A stretch of 64,000 bases of DNA from Dorea sp. AM10-31 (GCF_003435815.1 NZ_QTUV01000002.1:496001-560000), one strand, 5' to 3'. Counted from the first letter of the stretch, positions 7,131 through 16,749 are shown. Program-made: numbers and translations. Notes: generated by a model from the letters alone, not told the origin.

Positions 7131-10100
7131 TTATGTTGCTGCAAATCCATTTTTATATTTAAACCCATTTTTCTTTAAGAAATCTTCAGTACTTTTAGCT
7201 GGTACTGTTTGATATTGATTACTAAACACATTATAAGCAACAATTTTTTTACTATTAATTCTTTCAATAGACACATAATGCGAATCTGTCGGATGTTTAT
7301 ATAATATAACCCCGGTTTTTCCTTTTTTTAGTGCTTTATCAAATTTTTTAACTGTACCACATTTTTTTGTTGATATATAGTGCTTTAGTCCTGCATTAAC
7401 AGTACTGTCCCTAATTCCCAAAATTCCCAATGATATCATATAGTAATCAAATTCTGTCACTAATTTCAAAAAGTTTTGAGCCTTATTTTTTGTAATTAAT
7501 GTATTATGTACTGCAATAATACCGCATCCATTTCTTTTAACATTTGTAGATCTAAATTTTACATGTCCCAATTTTGGTTGGTAATTTATATATCCCTTTG
7601 TATTAGCTTTATATTTTTTTCCTTTATCTGCTCGGCAATTCCCCCTATAATTTGTTATAGCAGCAATCGCTTTTCCATCCCCATCTATAGATTTTTTTCT
7701 TATTTCAGAAAATCCCAACCACTTATGTCCACTCGGATCTACATAATTGATCGGATTATTCTTGCAGTATGCATACAGATGTAAGGTGTCTGGATCATTT
7801 ACTTCTCCCCGGTAGGTATCTTCTGTCAGGAATCTTCCATTCTCCGGATCGTAGTATCTTGCATTCAGGTAATAGAGTCCGGTGTTTTCATCGTAGATGC
7901 CGCCTGTGTAGCAGATTTCATTTTTTAAAGCACTGCTTCCGTGGATACTGGTCTCTCCGAAGTCATCATACTCGTAGGAAAGTTCGCCTTTTGTATCCTT
8001 GTTCAGGATGCTGGAAGTGCTGCCCTGGATATCTTTCGTATACAGGAAGTCCTGGTAAGCGGATGCTGTTCCGTCTTTTCCGGTTACTTTCTGTTCTGCA
8101 TAGATCACGTTGTCTTCCAGTCCGGACAGGTTCTGGATCCGTTTCTCTCCGGTGTCTGCTCCGGTTGTATAGGATACCATGCCGTCTTCGTAGAAGTAGT
8201 TTGTGACTTCTCCGGCTTCCTTCTTCTGGATGCGCTGTCCGTCTCCATTGTACAGGTTTTCCTGTGTCAGGCTGACCGTCTCGTCGCCGGATGTACCGCT
8301 CTTCTTCTTCGTTACAGTTGCCGTACTTAAGCGGTTTTCTACATCATAAGTATTCTCTACGCTATCTCCTGTCTCTTTATCGGTCTCTTTGATCTGGTTT
8401 CCGTTGACATCGTACTCATAAGAAATGTCATTCTTTACGGTATCGCCTTTGGTTGTCTTTGCCTTTAGGAGCTGGTTCAGACCATTGTAGGTATACGCCG
8501 TCTCTTCTTCACCTTTGACTTTCTTTGTACGGTTTCCTGCGGAATCGTAGCTGTAAGTCGTGGTGGTCTTTTCCTCATTCTTCTTATGGTCAGTCGCAAC
8601 ACTCTTCACCAGTCTTCTCAGTGCATTGTACGTGTATTCTGTCGTCTTATCGGTATGGTCTTTTTCCTCTTTGGCGGTACTGTTCTTCTCGGTCTTCTTC
8701 ACGATGTTGTTATTCTTATCGTAAGAATAAGTATAGGCTTCCAGAACAGTCGATCCACTCTTATAGGTCATAGAAGATACACGGTCCAATGCATCATACT
8801 CATAGAACCTTGCCACATAGCTTTCGTTCTTATCTCTATAATCAGTAAAGTCAACGATCGTAAACAGTTTTCCTCGTTCGTTATAGCGGTATTTGCGGAT
8901 CAGTTTTTCCTCGTCACTGCCTTTGATCTTTGCTTTGATAGCGATCAGATACTGGTTCTTGTCATACGCATAGTGCAGGCTTTCCACTCTTCCGTCTTCT
9001 GCCAGCGCATAAGTAACTTCCGTGATCTTATCTTCCGTATCATAGCTGTAAGAGATCTTGTGTTTTGCGATCTGTGCATCAGTCGGCTCTGCTTCCTGTG
9101 AGACTTCTGCTGTCCAAGCAGTTCTTCCAAATCCATCATAACCGGTATATGTATAGCGGTATGCTTTCCTCTCACTGCCAGACTTCTTCGCATCCGTCAT
9201 CTTTGTAAGACGGTACTGGTCGTCATACTGATAGTTTGTCTGCAATGTCTGGGTTCCGTCTGCCTGATAGTATTTCGATACGGTCTTCAGATTTCTTGCA
9301 TCATAAGTATCTTCCCGGTAGTCTCCATTTTCATAAGTAACCTTTGTCTGGTTTCCACGGCTGTCATAGCTGTAAGCGGTTGCAATGCTTTCGTCTTCCT
9401 TCTCGCCCTGATCCTGACTGCTCTTTATGAGACCTGCCGCATCCGTGACTTCGATACTCTTTCTTCCGCCTGCATCGGTAACGGTTGTCTTATTCTTCTG
9501 GTTCTCTGTGTCCGTTTCATAGGAGGCTTTGGTTACAACAGCGCCATCTTTGCCTGCGTTCTGTGTCACTTCTGTCACACGGTCAGAAGCATCATAGGAA
9601 TATGCGGTTGCTGTTCCCATAGCATCGGTTTCTTTTGCGACATTTCCTTTTGTGTCATAAGACTGTTTGGTAACCAGACTGTCCTCACTGACCTGATAGG
9701 CTTCCCCGGATACACCCGGATTCACGATGGTTGCAAAGTTTCTGCCCTCTTCATCATAGAGTGCAAGTGTCACTTTTCCTTCTGCTGCGTCCGCACCGGT
9801 TCCATTCTCATATGCAACGACCTGATTGCCGGAGGCATCATAAGTGTAATCCGTATACAGACCGTTTGCTTTCTCTCTTACCACATTACCGGAAGCATCG
9901 GTATACGTCTCGGATGCTGTTGTTCCACTTGGATAGCTTTCCTTCTGGATCGATGCGTTCTTAACCGTTCTGGTTCCTCTGCCATCCTGTACCGTAACAT
10001 CCCCATAAGAATAGGCTGTAGTGTAAGTAAGGGATGTACCCTTTGTAACCGTTCTCTTTACCACACGGTTCAGGGAATCATATACATAATCTGTCTTTAC

Positions 10101-13100
10101 TCCATCGGTTCCAGTCTCGGAAACAACCGTTCCGTTGGCATCATAAGAGGATATCGTCGTCTGGCTTTTTCCATTCAGAGTGCTGACAGACTTGATCTGT
10201 CTTCCCAGTTCATCATAGGTATATTCGGTTACTTCTCCGGTATCCGGATCTGCCTTCTTTGTCACGCGCCCCATGACGTCGTAAGTATTCTTTTCCTGGC
10301 TTTCTACGTCTCCACTGGTGGTTGCAGATTCCGTTGCATTTCCGGAAAGGTCGTACTTGGAGGTCGTTTTGGAGGTCTCAATCCCGGCTACTGTAGTTGT
10401 GGATTCTAAGACATTTCCATCTCCATCGTAAGTATTCTCTGTTATGCTCTTATTGGAAGGATCGCCACTTTCCTCTTCTTTCTTCAGGTTTCCGGTCTTA
10501 TTGTAGGTATAACTTTCCTTGCTGATGACGGTTTCCCCTTTGGTCACAACTTCTGTCTTCGGCTGGTCTTCTGTCCACTCACTGGTCGTGTCATAGGTGT
10601 ACTCTGTTTTCGTTCCGTCTTCTTCCATCTCACTGATGATATTTTCCTGTTCATCATAGTTGGTCTCAGTAGCAGACTCTTTCGTCTTCCACTCGACTTT
10701 TCCGTTGTTCAGTTCTTCGTATCCCATCTGCTTCGTTGTCTTTGTCACAAGATATGGATTCTTTGCATAGCCATAAGTATACGTTGTTACGCTTCCATCG
10801 GCTTCGGTCTCTTTTGTGACTTTTCCGCTCTTTGTGTCATACTCCCGGCTGTTCGTGCGGACTTCTGTCCCGTCAGAAGCTTTCTTTGTTATGGTTGTCT
10901 TTCCACCTGCATATCCCCAGTTTTCTTTCTCTCCGTTCGGGTAAGTTACTGCGGATACTTTTTCACCATTATAAGTGATCGTATATTTCTGCACCTTGCC
11001 ATCCGTCACACTATTCAGGTGATCGCTGTCATAGCCATAAGCATAAGAAACCAGTGCTTTGCCATCCTTACCGCAATGGCTCATTTCCGTTAATCTTCCA
11101 TTACTGTAAGTATAGCAGAGTTTTGTTCCGTCTGGAAGTGTGATCTCTTCCAGAAGTCCGGAATCTTTCTGGTAACTCAGTTCCATTGTCTTTAACGCAT
11201 CCGAAGATACCCGTTTCAGTCTTCCATCTGCAGAATACTCATAGAGAAGGAACGTGCCATCCGGATCAAGCGCCGCTACCAGTTGTCCTTCTTTATTGAA
11301 ACGGTAGAGGACGCCCTTCTTGTCTTTGATCGTATAGGCATGTTTGCGGTTCTTTACGATATTTTCTTCTGCGATTGTTTCTTTATAAGAGTAACTCATC
11401 TCCCCAATCTGGGTACTCTTTACACTGGCTGCGGTATCACCGGAAGGTGTTTTTACACTTCCATCATTCAATGTCAGATCTTTCGTTTCTTTACAGACAT
11501 AAGTATCCCCACTCTTCTCGAAATGATAGATGCTTCCGTCACTGTCCAGATAGTACATCGTGCCATCTTCACCTTTAATCAGTTCTTTATGCAGGGTATC
11601 ACTCCATCCGGTTCCTAACATTCCAGTAAGAAGCGACTGGCTGTTATAAGTTCTCGCCATTTCAAATGTCAACTGACTTGCCGGAAGTGTTGCATCTTCC
11701 TGACTGTAAGTAAGATTTCCGCTCTGGTCTTCCACGGTTCCGTTTCCGGTCGGTGTCTGGAAACTCTGGTATCCCAGATAGTCCTGGCTTCCGGTATGTT
11801 TTTCAAACTCTTCCGGCGCGGTTCCTGTTCCGCTTAAGACAGTATCAATCAGTTCCTGCTCTTCGATCTCACCGGAGGAATCTGCACGGACAGCTTCTAC
11901 TTTATAATACCATTTCTCATCCTTTGCACTTTCCAGATCGATCCAGTAACCTTTGAACACTTTCTTACAGACCATGTTTTCTTCATCCGGTGTAAAGCCC
12001 TTTTCTGTTCCTCTGTAGATCCGGTAATACACCGTGTCATTTAACACTTTATCGGTCTCCCAGGAGATCAGGTTCTTGCCATAGTCTTTCCGCAGGGTGA
12101 GGGTTCCGTCTTTCGGAAGATAACCGTCAAATCCGGCTGTATTATCTTTATAATAATAGTCCAGCACTTCTTCTTTGACATTGCCTGCTTTGTCCACTGC
12201 ACGGACAGCGATCTTATGCTGTCCATTTCCGGTGATCGTGCCTGCCGGAAGTTCCACACTTCCACTGGTTCCGGTTCCCAGCTTCTTCCATGCGCCATCG
12301 TCGATCTTGTATTCCATCTGTTTGAGGTTTGCATCAGATACACCTGACCACTGGATCGTCGGATTCTGCACATCGGTCGGTTCTTCTTTTGTTGTCGCCG
12401 GTGTCAGTACTATTTTATTCATTGTCGGCGCCGTTCCATCGATCACAAATCTTGCACCTGCTCCAGGTCCTGCAAGGTTTCCTTTGTCTACACCACGGAT
12501 ACCGATCTTATAGCTGCCTTCTTTCCAGCCGGTACTCGCTGCGATCGTTGCCGAGCCGCTTCCGCTGGTTCCCAGTTTGGTACTGGAAGAATACGGAACT
12601 AATTCACTGACATCTTCCAGAGTTGTTGGATTCAATGTTACAATCTTGTACTGGACATAGGATAATCCTTTGGACGTGATCCCTGCCCAGTTTGCTTTGA
12701 TCGCTGTTCCCGGTTTTACATAAGACGGTGTTACGGATACGGAAGTTGCCTTGGTCGGTTTATCATAATAAGTAACAACCATTTTCGGGCGGAGACTGGT
12801 CGTGCTGTTTCTGGAACCTACAAACTCCGCATACTTTCCGGTCTCATCCGCGCCTTTTAACATCACGCCGTAATTGACAATCGAATCATTGGCAAGCCCT
12901 CTGGCAAAAGAAGTCAAATCTAACGTTCTGGCGGTCTTTGCTTTTCCAGTTGTCTTCACCGTGCTGTATAAAGTATTGTATCCCGGACGTTTGTTCCAGG
13001 TCACCTTGGAACGCTCCCATGCTTCTTTTACCCGGTATGCCTGTACCGTCTGCCCTTTCGTACTGTTCCCGGTCTCATACATTGTCAAGATGGCACTGTC

Positions 13101-14249
13101 TACATAGTTGCCTTTGATCTTGGATTTCATATCTTTGAAAGCAAGGTAGGTCCGGTAGATTCCTTTGGATGCTTTTCCTGCATTCATCACCGTTACACCA
13201 CTGGTGTAAAAGTTGTAATCTTTATAGGTAGAACCGCTTAAGATATACACGTCCCCAAGATCCGTGTTGCCTGTCCACTTGATCGTCGGATCGATCACAA
13301 CCGGATACTGACGGTCTTTGTCTTTCAGATAAGACCAGTCTGCGGTCACTGTTACACAATAGGTGTCTTCCCCTGCTTCCTCTACTTTGGTTGTCAGTTC
13401 TTCGCTGTATGCCTTCCCAATGGCATCGTTCATATTCGGAGCACCGACCGAACCAACAATCTCGTCGCTTTCTTTATCGTAGAGAGTCAGCCCTTCATCC
13501 ACCGGATTTTTTCTAAGCTTCAAGCCTTTTAATTTCAATGTATAAGAAAACGTATTTTCTTTCGGACACTTGGCAAGCCGAATCTCTTCCTTGATCCCGG
13601 ACTCACCGGAAGTATATGCATAAGTGACCGGTTCCGAGGTGTCATAAGCTGCTGTCAGCGGAACTTCTTCCGTCTCTTCATATCCGTTCGTGAAGTCCTC
13701 CTTCTCTACTTCAACAGCTTTGCTTTTCATGTCCGGACTGAGCGCAACACTGTAGCCGTCCTTTTCCATCAAAAGTGGCGTCGTATCCGACAGCTTCTCC
13801 GGAAAGTACTGTTTGGCATCCCCTTCTTCGTTCTCGTATGCATAGCCCTTCAGACTTTCCTTGTTCTCACTCTTCGCACTGTCCACTTTTACCAGTGACG
13901 GGTCATAATCAATGAGCTTCCCCGACTCATCTTTATACCGCACCGGTTCCTGATAGAATACGGATACTTTCTTACCATTCCCGATCTGGAACGTGGTGGA
14001 AGTCTCGGTATTCTCTTTCTTCACAGCATCCTCTTCTGTCACACCTTTTAATTCTTTTGGGCGTTCTACACTGTCATCCGCACCGGAAGCTGCTTCGGTC
14101 TGTGACGGATTCTCCGCTGTCTGTGCCGGTTCAGCAGCCAGTGATTCCAGTGATACGGAGGTGACGGATAGTGCCGCTATTAATGTAGTTGCTGTGATTC
14201 GTTTCCAATTTGAATAATATTTTTCTTTTCGCTTTTTGCTTTTTTTCAT
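7131..14249 (-). CDS. Secreted RHS/YD-repeat polymorphic toxin with cysteine-protease-like tip
   Basis: This 2372-residue protein starts with a basic signal peptide (residues 1-38, ending SLAAEP). It continues with a DNRLRE-like wall-protein domain (about 330-495), fibronectin-like beta regions (500-820), a DUF6531-like entry segment (GTGWSDTLHKEL, near 880) and a long YD-repeat shell. The RHS core (LYYLNARYYDPENGRF, then NPINYVDPSGHKW) lies at about 2120-2177. After the core comes a 195-residue tip that differs from the orphan copy. In it, KRNGCGIIAVHNTL (Cys 2242), DSHYVSIERI (His 2324) and AYNVFSN (Asn 2340) have the order and context of a papain or C39-like fold, so a protease, deamidase or transferase toxin is inferred. 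The secreted protein gene lies upstream and the candidate immunity gene 15 bases downstream. Confidence 0.9.
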   Translation of the reverse strand: MKKSKKRKEKYYSNWKRITATTLIAALSVTSVSLESLAAEPAQTAENPSQTEAASGADDSVERPKELKGVTEEDAVKKENTETSTTFQIGNGKKVSVFYQEPVRYKDESGKLIDYDPSLVKVDSAKSENKESLKGYAYENEEGDAKQYFPEKLSDTTPLLMEKDGYSVALSPDMKSKAVEVEKEDFTNGYEETEEVPLTAAYDTSEPVTYAYTSGESGIKEEIRLAKCPKENTFSYTLKLKGLKLRKNPVDEGLTLYDKESDEIVGSVGAPNMNDAIGKAYSEELTTKVEEAGEDTYCVTVTADWSYLKDKDRQYPVVIDPTIKWTGNTDLGDVYILSGSTYKDYNFYTSGVTVMNAGKASKGIYRTYLAFKDMKSKIKGNYVDSAILTMYETGNSTKGQTVQAYRVKEAWERSKVTWNKRPGYNTLYSTVKTTGKAKTARTLDLTSFARGLANDSIVNYGVMLKGADETGKYAEFVGSRNSTTSLRPKMVVTYYDKPTKATSVSVTPSYVKPGTAIKANWAGITSKGLSYVQYKIVTLNPTTLEDVSELVPYSSSTKLGTSGSGSATIAASTGWKEGSYKIGIRGVDKGNLAGPGAGARFVIDGTAPTMNKIVLTPATTKEEPTDVQNPTIQWSGVSDANLKQMEYKIDDGAWKKLGTGTSGSVELPAGTITGNGQHKIAVRAVDKAGNVKEEVLDYYYKDNTAGFDGYLPKDGTLTLRKDYGKNLISWETDKVLNDTVYYRIYRGTEKGFTPDEENMVCKKVFKGYWIDLESAKDEKWYYKVEAVRADSSGEIEEQELIDTVLSGTGTAPEEFEKHTGSQDYLGYQSFQTPTGNGTVEDQSGNLTYSQEDATLPASQLTFEMARTYNSQSLLTGMLGTGWSDTLHKELIKGEDGTMYYLDSDGSIYHFEKSGDTYVCKETKDLTLNDGSVKTPSGDTAASVKSTQIGEMSYSYKETIAEENIVKNRKHAYTIKDKKGVLYRFNKEGQLVAALDPDGTFLLYEYSADGRLKRVSSDALKTMELSYQKDSGLLEEITLPDGTKLCYTYSNGRLTEMSHCGKDGKALVSYAYGYDSDHLNSVTDGKVQKYTITYNGEKVSAVTYPNGEKENWGYAGGKTTITKKASDGTEVRTNSREYDTKSGKVTKETEADGSVTTYTYGYAKNPYLVTKTTKQMGYEELNNGKVEWKTKESATETNYDEQENIISEMEEDGTKTEYTYDTTSEWTEDQPKTEVVTKGETVISKESYTYNKTGNLKKEEESGDPSNKSITENTYDGDGNVLESTTTVAGIETSKTTSKYDLSGNATESATTSGDVESQEKNTYDVMGRVTKKADPDTGEVTEYTYDELGRQIKSVSTLNGKSQTTISSYDANGTVVSETGTDGVKTDYVYDSLNRVVKRTVTKGTSLTYTTAYSYGDVTVQDGRGTRTVKNASIQKESYPSGTTASETYTDASGNVVREKANGLYTDYTYDASGNQVVAYENGTGADAAEGKVTLALYDEEGRNFATIVNPGVSGEAYQVSEDSLVTKQSYDTKGNVAKETDAMGTATAYSYDASDRVTEVTQNAGKDGAVVTKASYETDTENQKNKTTVTDAGGRKSIEVTDAAGLIKSSQDQGEKEDESIATAYSYDSRGNQTKVTYENGDYREDTYDARNLKTVSKYYQADGTQTLQTNYQYDDQYRLTKMTDAKKSGSERKAYRYTYTGYDGFGRTAWTAEVSQEAEPTDAQIAKHKISYSYDTEDKITEVTYALAEDGRVESLHYAYDKNQYLIAIKAKIKGSDEEKLIRKYRYNERGKLFTIVDFTDYRDKNESYVARFYEYDALDRVSSMTYKSGSTVLEAYTYSYDKNNNIVKKTEKNSTAKEEKDHTDKTTEYTYNALRRLVKSVATDHKKNEEKTTTTYSYDSAGNRTKKVKGEEETAYTYNGLNQLLKAKTTKGDTVKNDISYEYDVNGNQIKETDKETGDSVENTYDVENRLSTATVTKKKSGTSGDETVSLTQENLYNGDGQRIQKKEAGEVTNYFYEDGMVSYTTGADTGEKRIQNLSGLEDNVIYAEQKVTGKDGTASAYQDFLYTKDIQGSTSSILNKDTKGELSYEYDDFGETSIHGSSALKNEICYTGGIYDENTGLYYLNARYYDPENGRFLTEDTYRGEVNDPDTLHLYAYCKNNPINYVDPSGHKWLGFSEIRKKSIDGDGKAIAAITNYRGNCRADKGKKYKANTKGYINYQPKLGHVKFRSTNVKRNGCGIIAVHNTLITKNKAQNFLKLVTEFDYYMISLGILGIRDSTVNAGLKHYISTKKCGTVKKFDKALKKGKTGVILYKHPTDSHYVSIERINSKKIVAYNVFSNQYQTVPAKSTEDFLKKNGFKYKNGFAAT
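8047..8618 (-). repeat. RHS segmental repeat, parent copy
   Basis: Internal part of the intact RHS gene duplicated at 5061-5622. It ends shortly before the RHS core. Confidence 0.88.
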
Positions 14250-14264
14250 AAGCTTTTTACCTCT

Positions 14265-14678
14265 TTATCTTTTTACAGAACTACTGTTTTTAGTAACTGT
14301 TTCATTTCCAACTTTGAAAGTTGTCCTTACACGATATGTTCCAGTTGCAATTGTGTAGTTTTTACTCAAGCTATATGTTTTACCAGTTGTTGAACCAGTC
14401 CATTCTTTTAATGTCTTCCATTCCCCAGATAAATACTTTTGTAATTTCATTGTAACTTTAATAGATTGTGAACTTTTACTGTTTACACTGCTTTTACATG
14501 TAGCTTCTTTTCCCGATATCGATAAATTACAATCGCATTTCGATACATTTACATACGCAAGCTCTATATCCTCCTTTCCATTCACTTGCGTTTCTGCTGC
14601 ATAGGACACTGGCGTAGCCACCACCAATCCCGTGCTCAAAATTAATCCTCCGAGTAACATTTTCATTCTTTGGTACAT
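14265..14678 (-). CDS. Small secreted protein, DUF6147-like
   Basis: The start at 14678 follows AAAGGAGG; an upstream in-frame start to 14717 would run through the promoter motif region. The 137-residue product has a clear signal peptide (MYQRMKMLLGGLILSTG, cleavage after SYAA). The mature part of about 110 residues has beta-rich S/T/K content and a C-x-C pair (SKCDCNLSISGKEATC). It resembles small exported proteins found beside RHS genes in Lachnospiraceae, and I attach the DUF6147 label only tentatively. The RHS gene begins 15 bases after its stop. It sits directly under bipartite motif site B, so it is first in the transcript that includes the toxin. Confidence 0.72.
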   Translation of the reverse strand: MYQRMKMLLGGLILSTGLVVATPVSYAAETQVNGKEDIELAYVNVSKCDCNLSISGKEATCKSSVNSKSSQSIKVTMKLQKYLSGEWKTLKEWTGSTTGKTYSLSKNYTIATGTYRVRTTFKVGNETVTKNSSSVKR

Positions 14679-14709
14679 AAAAAAGTACCTCCTTTCTGCT
14701 TTTACTATA

Positions 14710-14739
14710 AGTAACAATCGAAAGAGGTACTTCGTGACA
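14710..14739 (-). promoter_or_regulatory. Bipartite motif site B (candidate ECF promoter of the RHS operon)
   Basis: TGTCACGAA, 13 bases, TTGTTACT, followed by TATAGT. It ends 31 bases before the start codon of the small secreted protein, and the RHS gene and its downstream neighbour would be on the same transcript. The arrangement suits -35 and -10 boxes of the ECF sigma factor encoded just upstream. Confidence 0.68.
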
Positions 14740-14743
14740 CTTT

Positions 14744-15532
14744 TTATTTAATTTTTTTATTTTTTTCTAAAATACTTATGAGATTATCAATATTTTCATG
14801 TCCAGAAAGATAATATACATATCCATCGTTAACATATATCAGATGATTCCAGCCTCCCGTATCCTTAATCCAATATCCTTGTTTATTCTTTACATCTATT
14901 TTTTCCATTCTTTCTCCATTTGATGAAATAGTTGGATTAAAAAATTGTATTGCTGTCTGTTCATAGAAAAGTGAATAATCCTCTTCATTTACATAATCAG
15001 CCGAATACATTAAAAATGTTTCATCCGTCTCCTCATTCTCCAACACATACCCCTCCGGCACATACTCCAGCTTCTGTGGCTTAAATTCTTTGATTTCTTC
15101 TTCCTGTCCCTTGATCTCGCTTTGCACTTTCTCAAAGCTGATGTCTGTATGATCCGAAAAACATTTTTCAATCAGTTGGTAGATACCTTCACGAATCGGC
15201 TCTATTGCAAATACTGTCATACTCATACCGACCATCAGAAGAACGACTATCAAAAATAACCTCGGGCGAAGACGTGGTACGCGTGTTGATACGAATTGCC
15301 TCCGATTATCCGTTTCCGTTATTGGATATGTATATACCCTATATCTGTCCACAGGTTCTTCTGCCTTTTTTCTCTTCATCTTCCTGTATAATCGCCGCAT
15401 GCGTATCTGATGACGAATTGAGAAATGATGCTTCGCATCTTTTGTAAATTCTTCATAATAAGCACCTTCCCGCTCGCATGCCTGCTTCACTGCTTCTCGT
15501 AACAGTTCGTCACTGATTCTGTTCATTTCCAT
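14744..15532 (-). CDS. Membrane anti-sigma factor-like protein, DUF4367-like sensor domain
   Basis: The start at 15532 (MEMNRISDELL) is chosen for its AAAGGGGA site; it overlaps the end of the sigma gene by 23 bases, which implies coupling. The 262-residue protein has a cytoplasmic basic region (about residues 1-95), one membrane helix (LFLIVVLLMVGMSMTVFAI) and an exported domain. That domain begins with KLEYVPEGYVLENEE and ends with WNHLIYVNDGYVYYLSG, as in DUF4367 proteins. An anti-sigma role is inferred from gene order and topology: the cytoplasmic part would hold the sigma factor until the outer domain senses something. Confidence 0.8.
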   Translation of the reverse strand: MEMNRISDELLREAVKQACEREGAYYEEFTKDAKHHFSIRHQIRMRRLYRKMKRKKAEEPVDRYRVYTYPITETDNRRQFVSTRVPRLRPRLFLIVVLLMVGMSMTVFAIEPIREGIYQLIEKCFSDHTDISFEKVQSEIKGQEEEIKEFKPQKLEYVPEGYVLENEETDETFLMYSADYVNEEDYSLFYEQTAIQFFNPTISSNGERMEKIDVKNKQGYWIKDTGGWNHLIYVNDGYVYYLSGHENIDNLISILEKNKKIK

Positions 15533-16088
15533 CTGTGATTCCCCTTTCGCGCAATTGTTTTTCCAGTTTTTGTCTGGAACGGGCAGCGATCTGGCGCACA
15601 TTTTCTTCGGATAACTCCACGATCTTTGCTATCTCTACGAACGTCATATCCATATAATAGTGTAGATAAAGGATCTGCCGCTTTGGATAAGGCAGTTCCA
15701 GAATCAGCTCCTGCAATATGGTCGTTACATCTTTATAAAGATATGCGTCTTCCGGACTTTCCTGCTGTTCACATGGATAATTCCTGTAGTCCTGCTCCCG
15801 GGCTTCCCGTTCAGAACGTTTTCCTTTTCTTTGATAGATGTTAAATGCTCTGCTCTTAACTATAGTAACAATGTAACTCCATGTTTCGTGACAGTTTATT
15901 TTCTTAATTTTTTCTAAATTATCTATGATAGCAATAATACTGTCGTGTACTGCGTCTTCTGCGTCGTGTCTGTTGTGCAGGATCTGATATGCAACTTTGT
16001 ACATCTTTTTGCTGTACAGAGCATATAATTGTTCAAATTTTTCTTTGTCTTCCTGCGTATCAAGCAGGTTTAAGTATACTTGTAGCAT
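15510..16088 (-). CDS. ECF-type RNA polymerase sigma factor
   Basis: The 192-residue protein has region 2 (YSKKMYKVAYQILHNRHDAE, then DAVHDSI) and region 4 (MTFVEIAKIVELSEENVRQI, then AARSRQKLEKQL), with no region 1 or 3. ATG at 16088 follows GAGGGGGAAGAG. The linked membrane anti-sigma and the three local copies of TGTCACGAA-N13-TTGTTACT make it the likely director of the secreted RHS locus. One of those copies lies inside its own coding sequence (CHETWSYIVTIVKS), where it could drive extra expression of the anti-sigma gene. Confidence 0.92.
   Translation of the reverse strand: MLQVYLNLLDTQEDKEKFEQLYALYSKKMYKVAYQILHNRHDAEDAVHDSIIAIIDNLEKIKKINCHETWSYIVTIVKSRAFNIYQRKGKRSEREAREQDYRNYPCEQQESPEDAYLYKDVTTILQELILELPYPKRQILYLHYYMDMTFVEIAKIVELSEENVRQIAARSRQKLEKQLRERGITDGNEQNQ
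15864..15893 (-). promoter_or_regulatory. Bipartite motif site C, inside the sigma gene
   Basis: TGTCACGAA, 13 bases, TTGTTACT, then ATAGT, embedded in the codons for CHETWSYIVTIVK. The same spacing as sites A and B argues against chance. It points toward the anti-sigma gene. Confidence 0.5.
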
Positions 16089-16134
16089 GCGCTTCTCTTC
16101 CCCCTCGTGATCATACCGCTTGCATGCAATGTCG

Positions 16135-16749
16135 CTATCTTACAATTTCAATTCTTTTTCTTATATCTTCTTCTAACTTCAACTTACCAATCTCTTGCCC
16201 TTTTGAAAGGTATGTACATTTATTATAACATTTCTCTTTATAGCTTTTTGAAAAAATTGCAAGAACTTTATTTGTTGGGTTAGACAATCGTTTTACATCT
16301 TCATTGTATAATGTTACTGGATAATCCACACGATTTCCATTACGAAAACCAACACTTAATATCGCTTTTGTATCACCAACAAAATAATCTGCCCGAATAT
16401 ATACCCCACTATTAATAAATTCTCCAACTAGACAATGATGAGACATAAGCTTAGAAAGACATGGTAATACCATTAATTTCTGTTGCACCTTCCCTTTATT
16501 ATCAATTTCAAAATCTCTTTCTGCTAATTTAGACTCCAAACATGCCGCATAAAATTGTTGTGCAGATAACTTAGTCTTTACTCCTGTTAAATGTAAAAAG
16601 TTCATATCACGAAAACCGATTTCTACTGTTTTAGTAAGTGATTTTTTCTGATAAACAATCAAAAAGTGCTTATTATTCAATTTTTCTTCATATTCTTTTG
16701 CTGCATGTACAATAATTTTTATTGCTGATTTTTTATCATATTTTTTCAT
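16135..16749 (-). CDS. PBECR4-like protein, putative RNase toxin of an RNA-antitoxin system
   Basis: The 204-residue cytosolic protein matches my memory of the PBECR4 family, one of the phage-associated barnase-EndoU-colicin-RelE (BECR) nuclease folds. The segments FRDMNFLHLTGVKTK, AQQFYAACLESKL, YFVGDTKAILSVGF and NKVLAIFSKSYKEKC follow that pattern in order. BECR enzymes cut RNA, often tRNA. It has no signal peptide. ATG at 16749 follows a GGGGAA site. Directly upstream are an intrinsic terminator and a 200-base structured repeat RNA with its own promoter, as in type III toxin-antitoxin loci. The toxin role is inferred; an alternative is a stand-alone phage-derived nuclease with a regulatory leader. 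Confidence 0.68.
   Translation of the reverse strand: MKKYDKKSAIKIIVHAAKEYEEKLNNKHFLIVYQKKSLTKTVEIGFRDMNFLHLTGVKTKLSAQQFYAACLESKLAERDFEIDNKGKVQQKLMVLPCLSKLMSHHCLVGEFINSGVYIRADYFVGDTKAILSVGFRNGNRVDYPVTLYNEDVKRLSNPTNKVLAIFSKSYKEKCYNKCTYLSKGQEIGKLKLEEDIRKRIEIVR

Noticed and set aside
7506..14217. Many plus-strand frames inside the RHS gene
   Set aside because: They are antisense shadows of YD-repeat codons, with no ribosome sites or domain signals.
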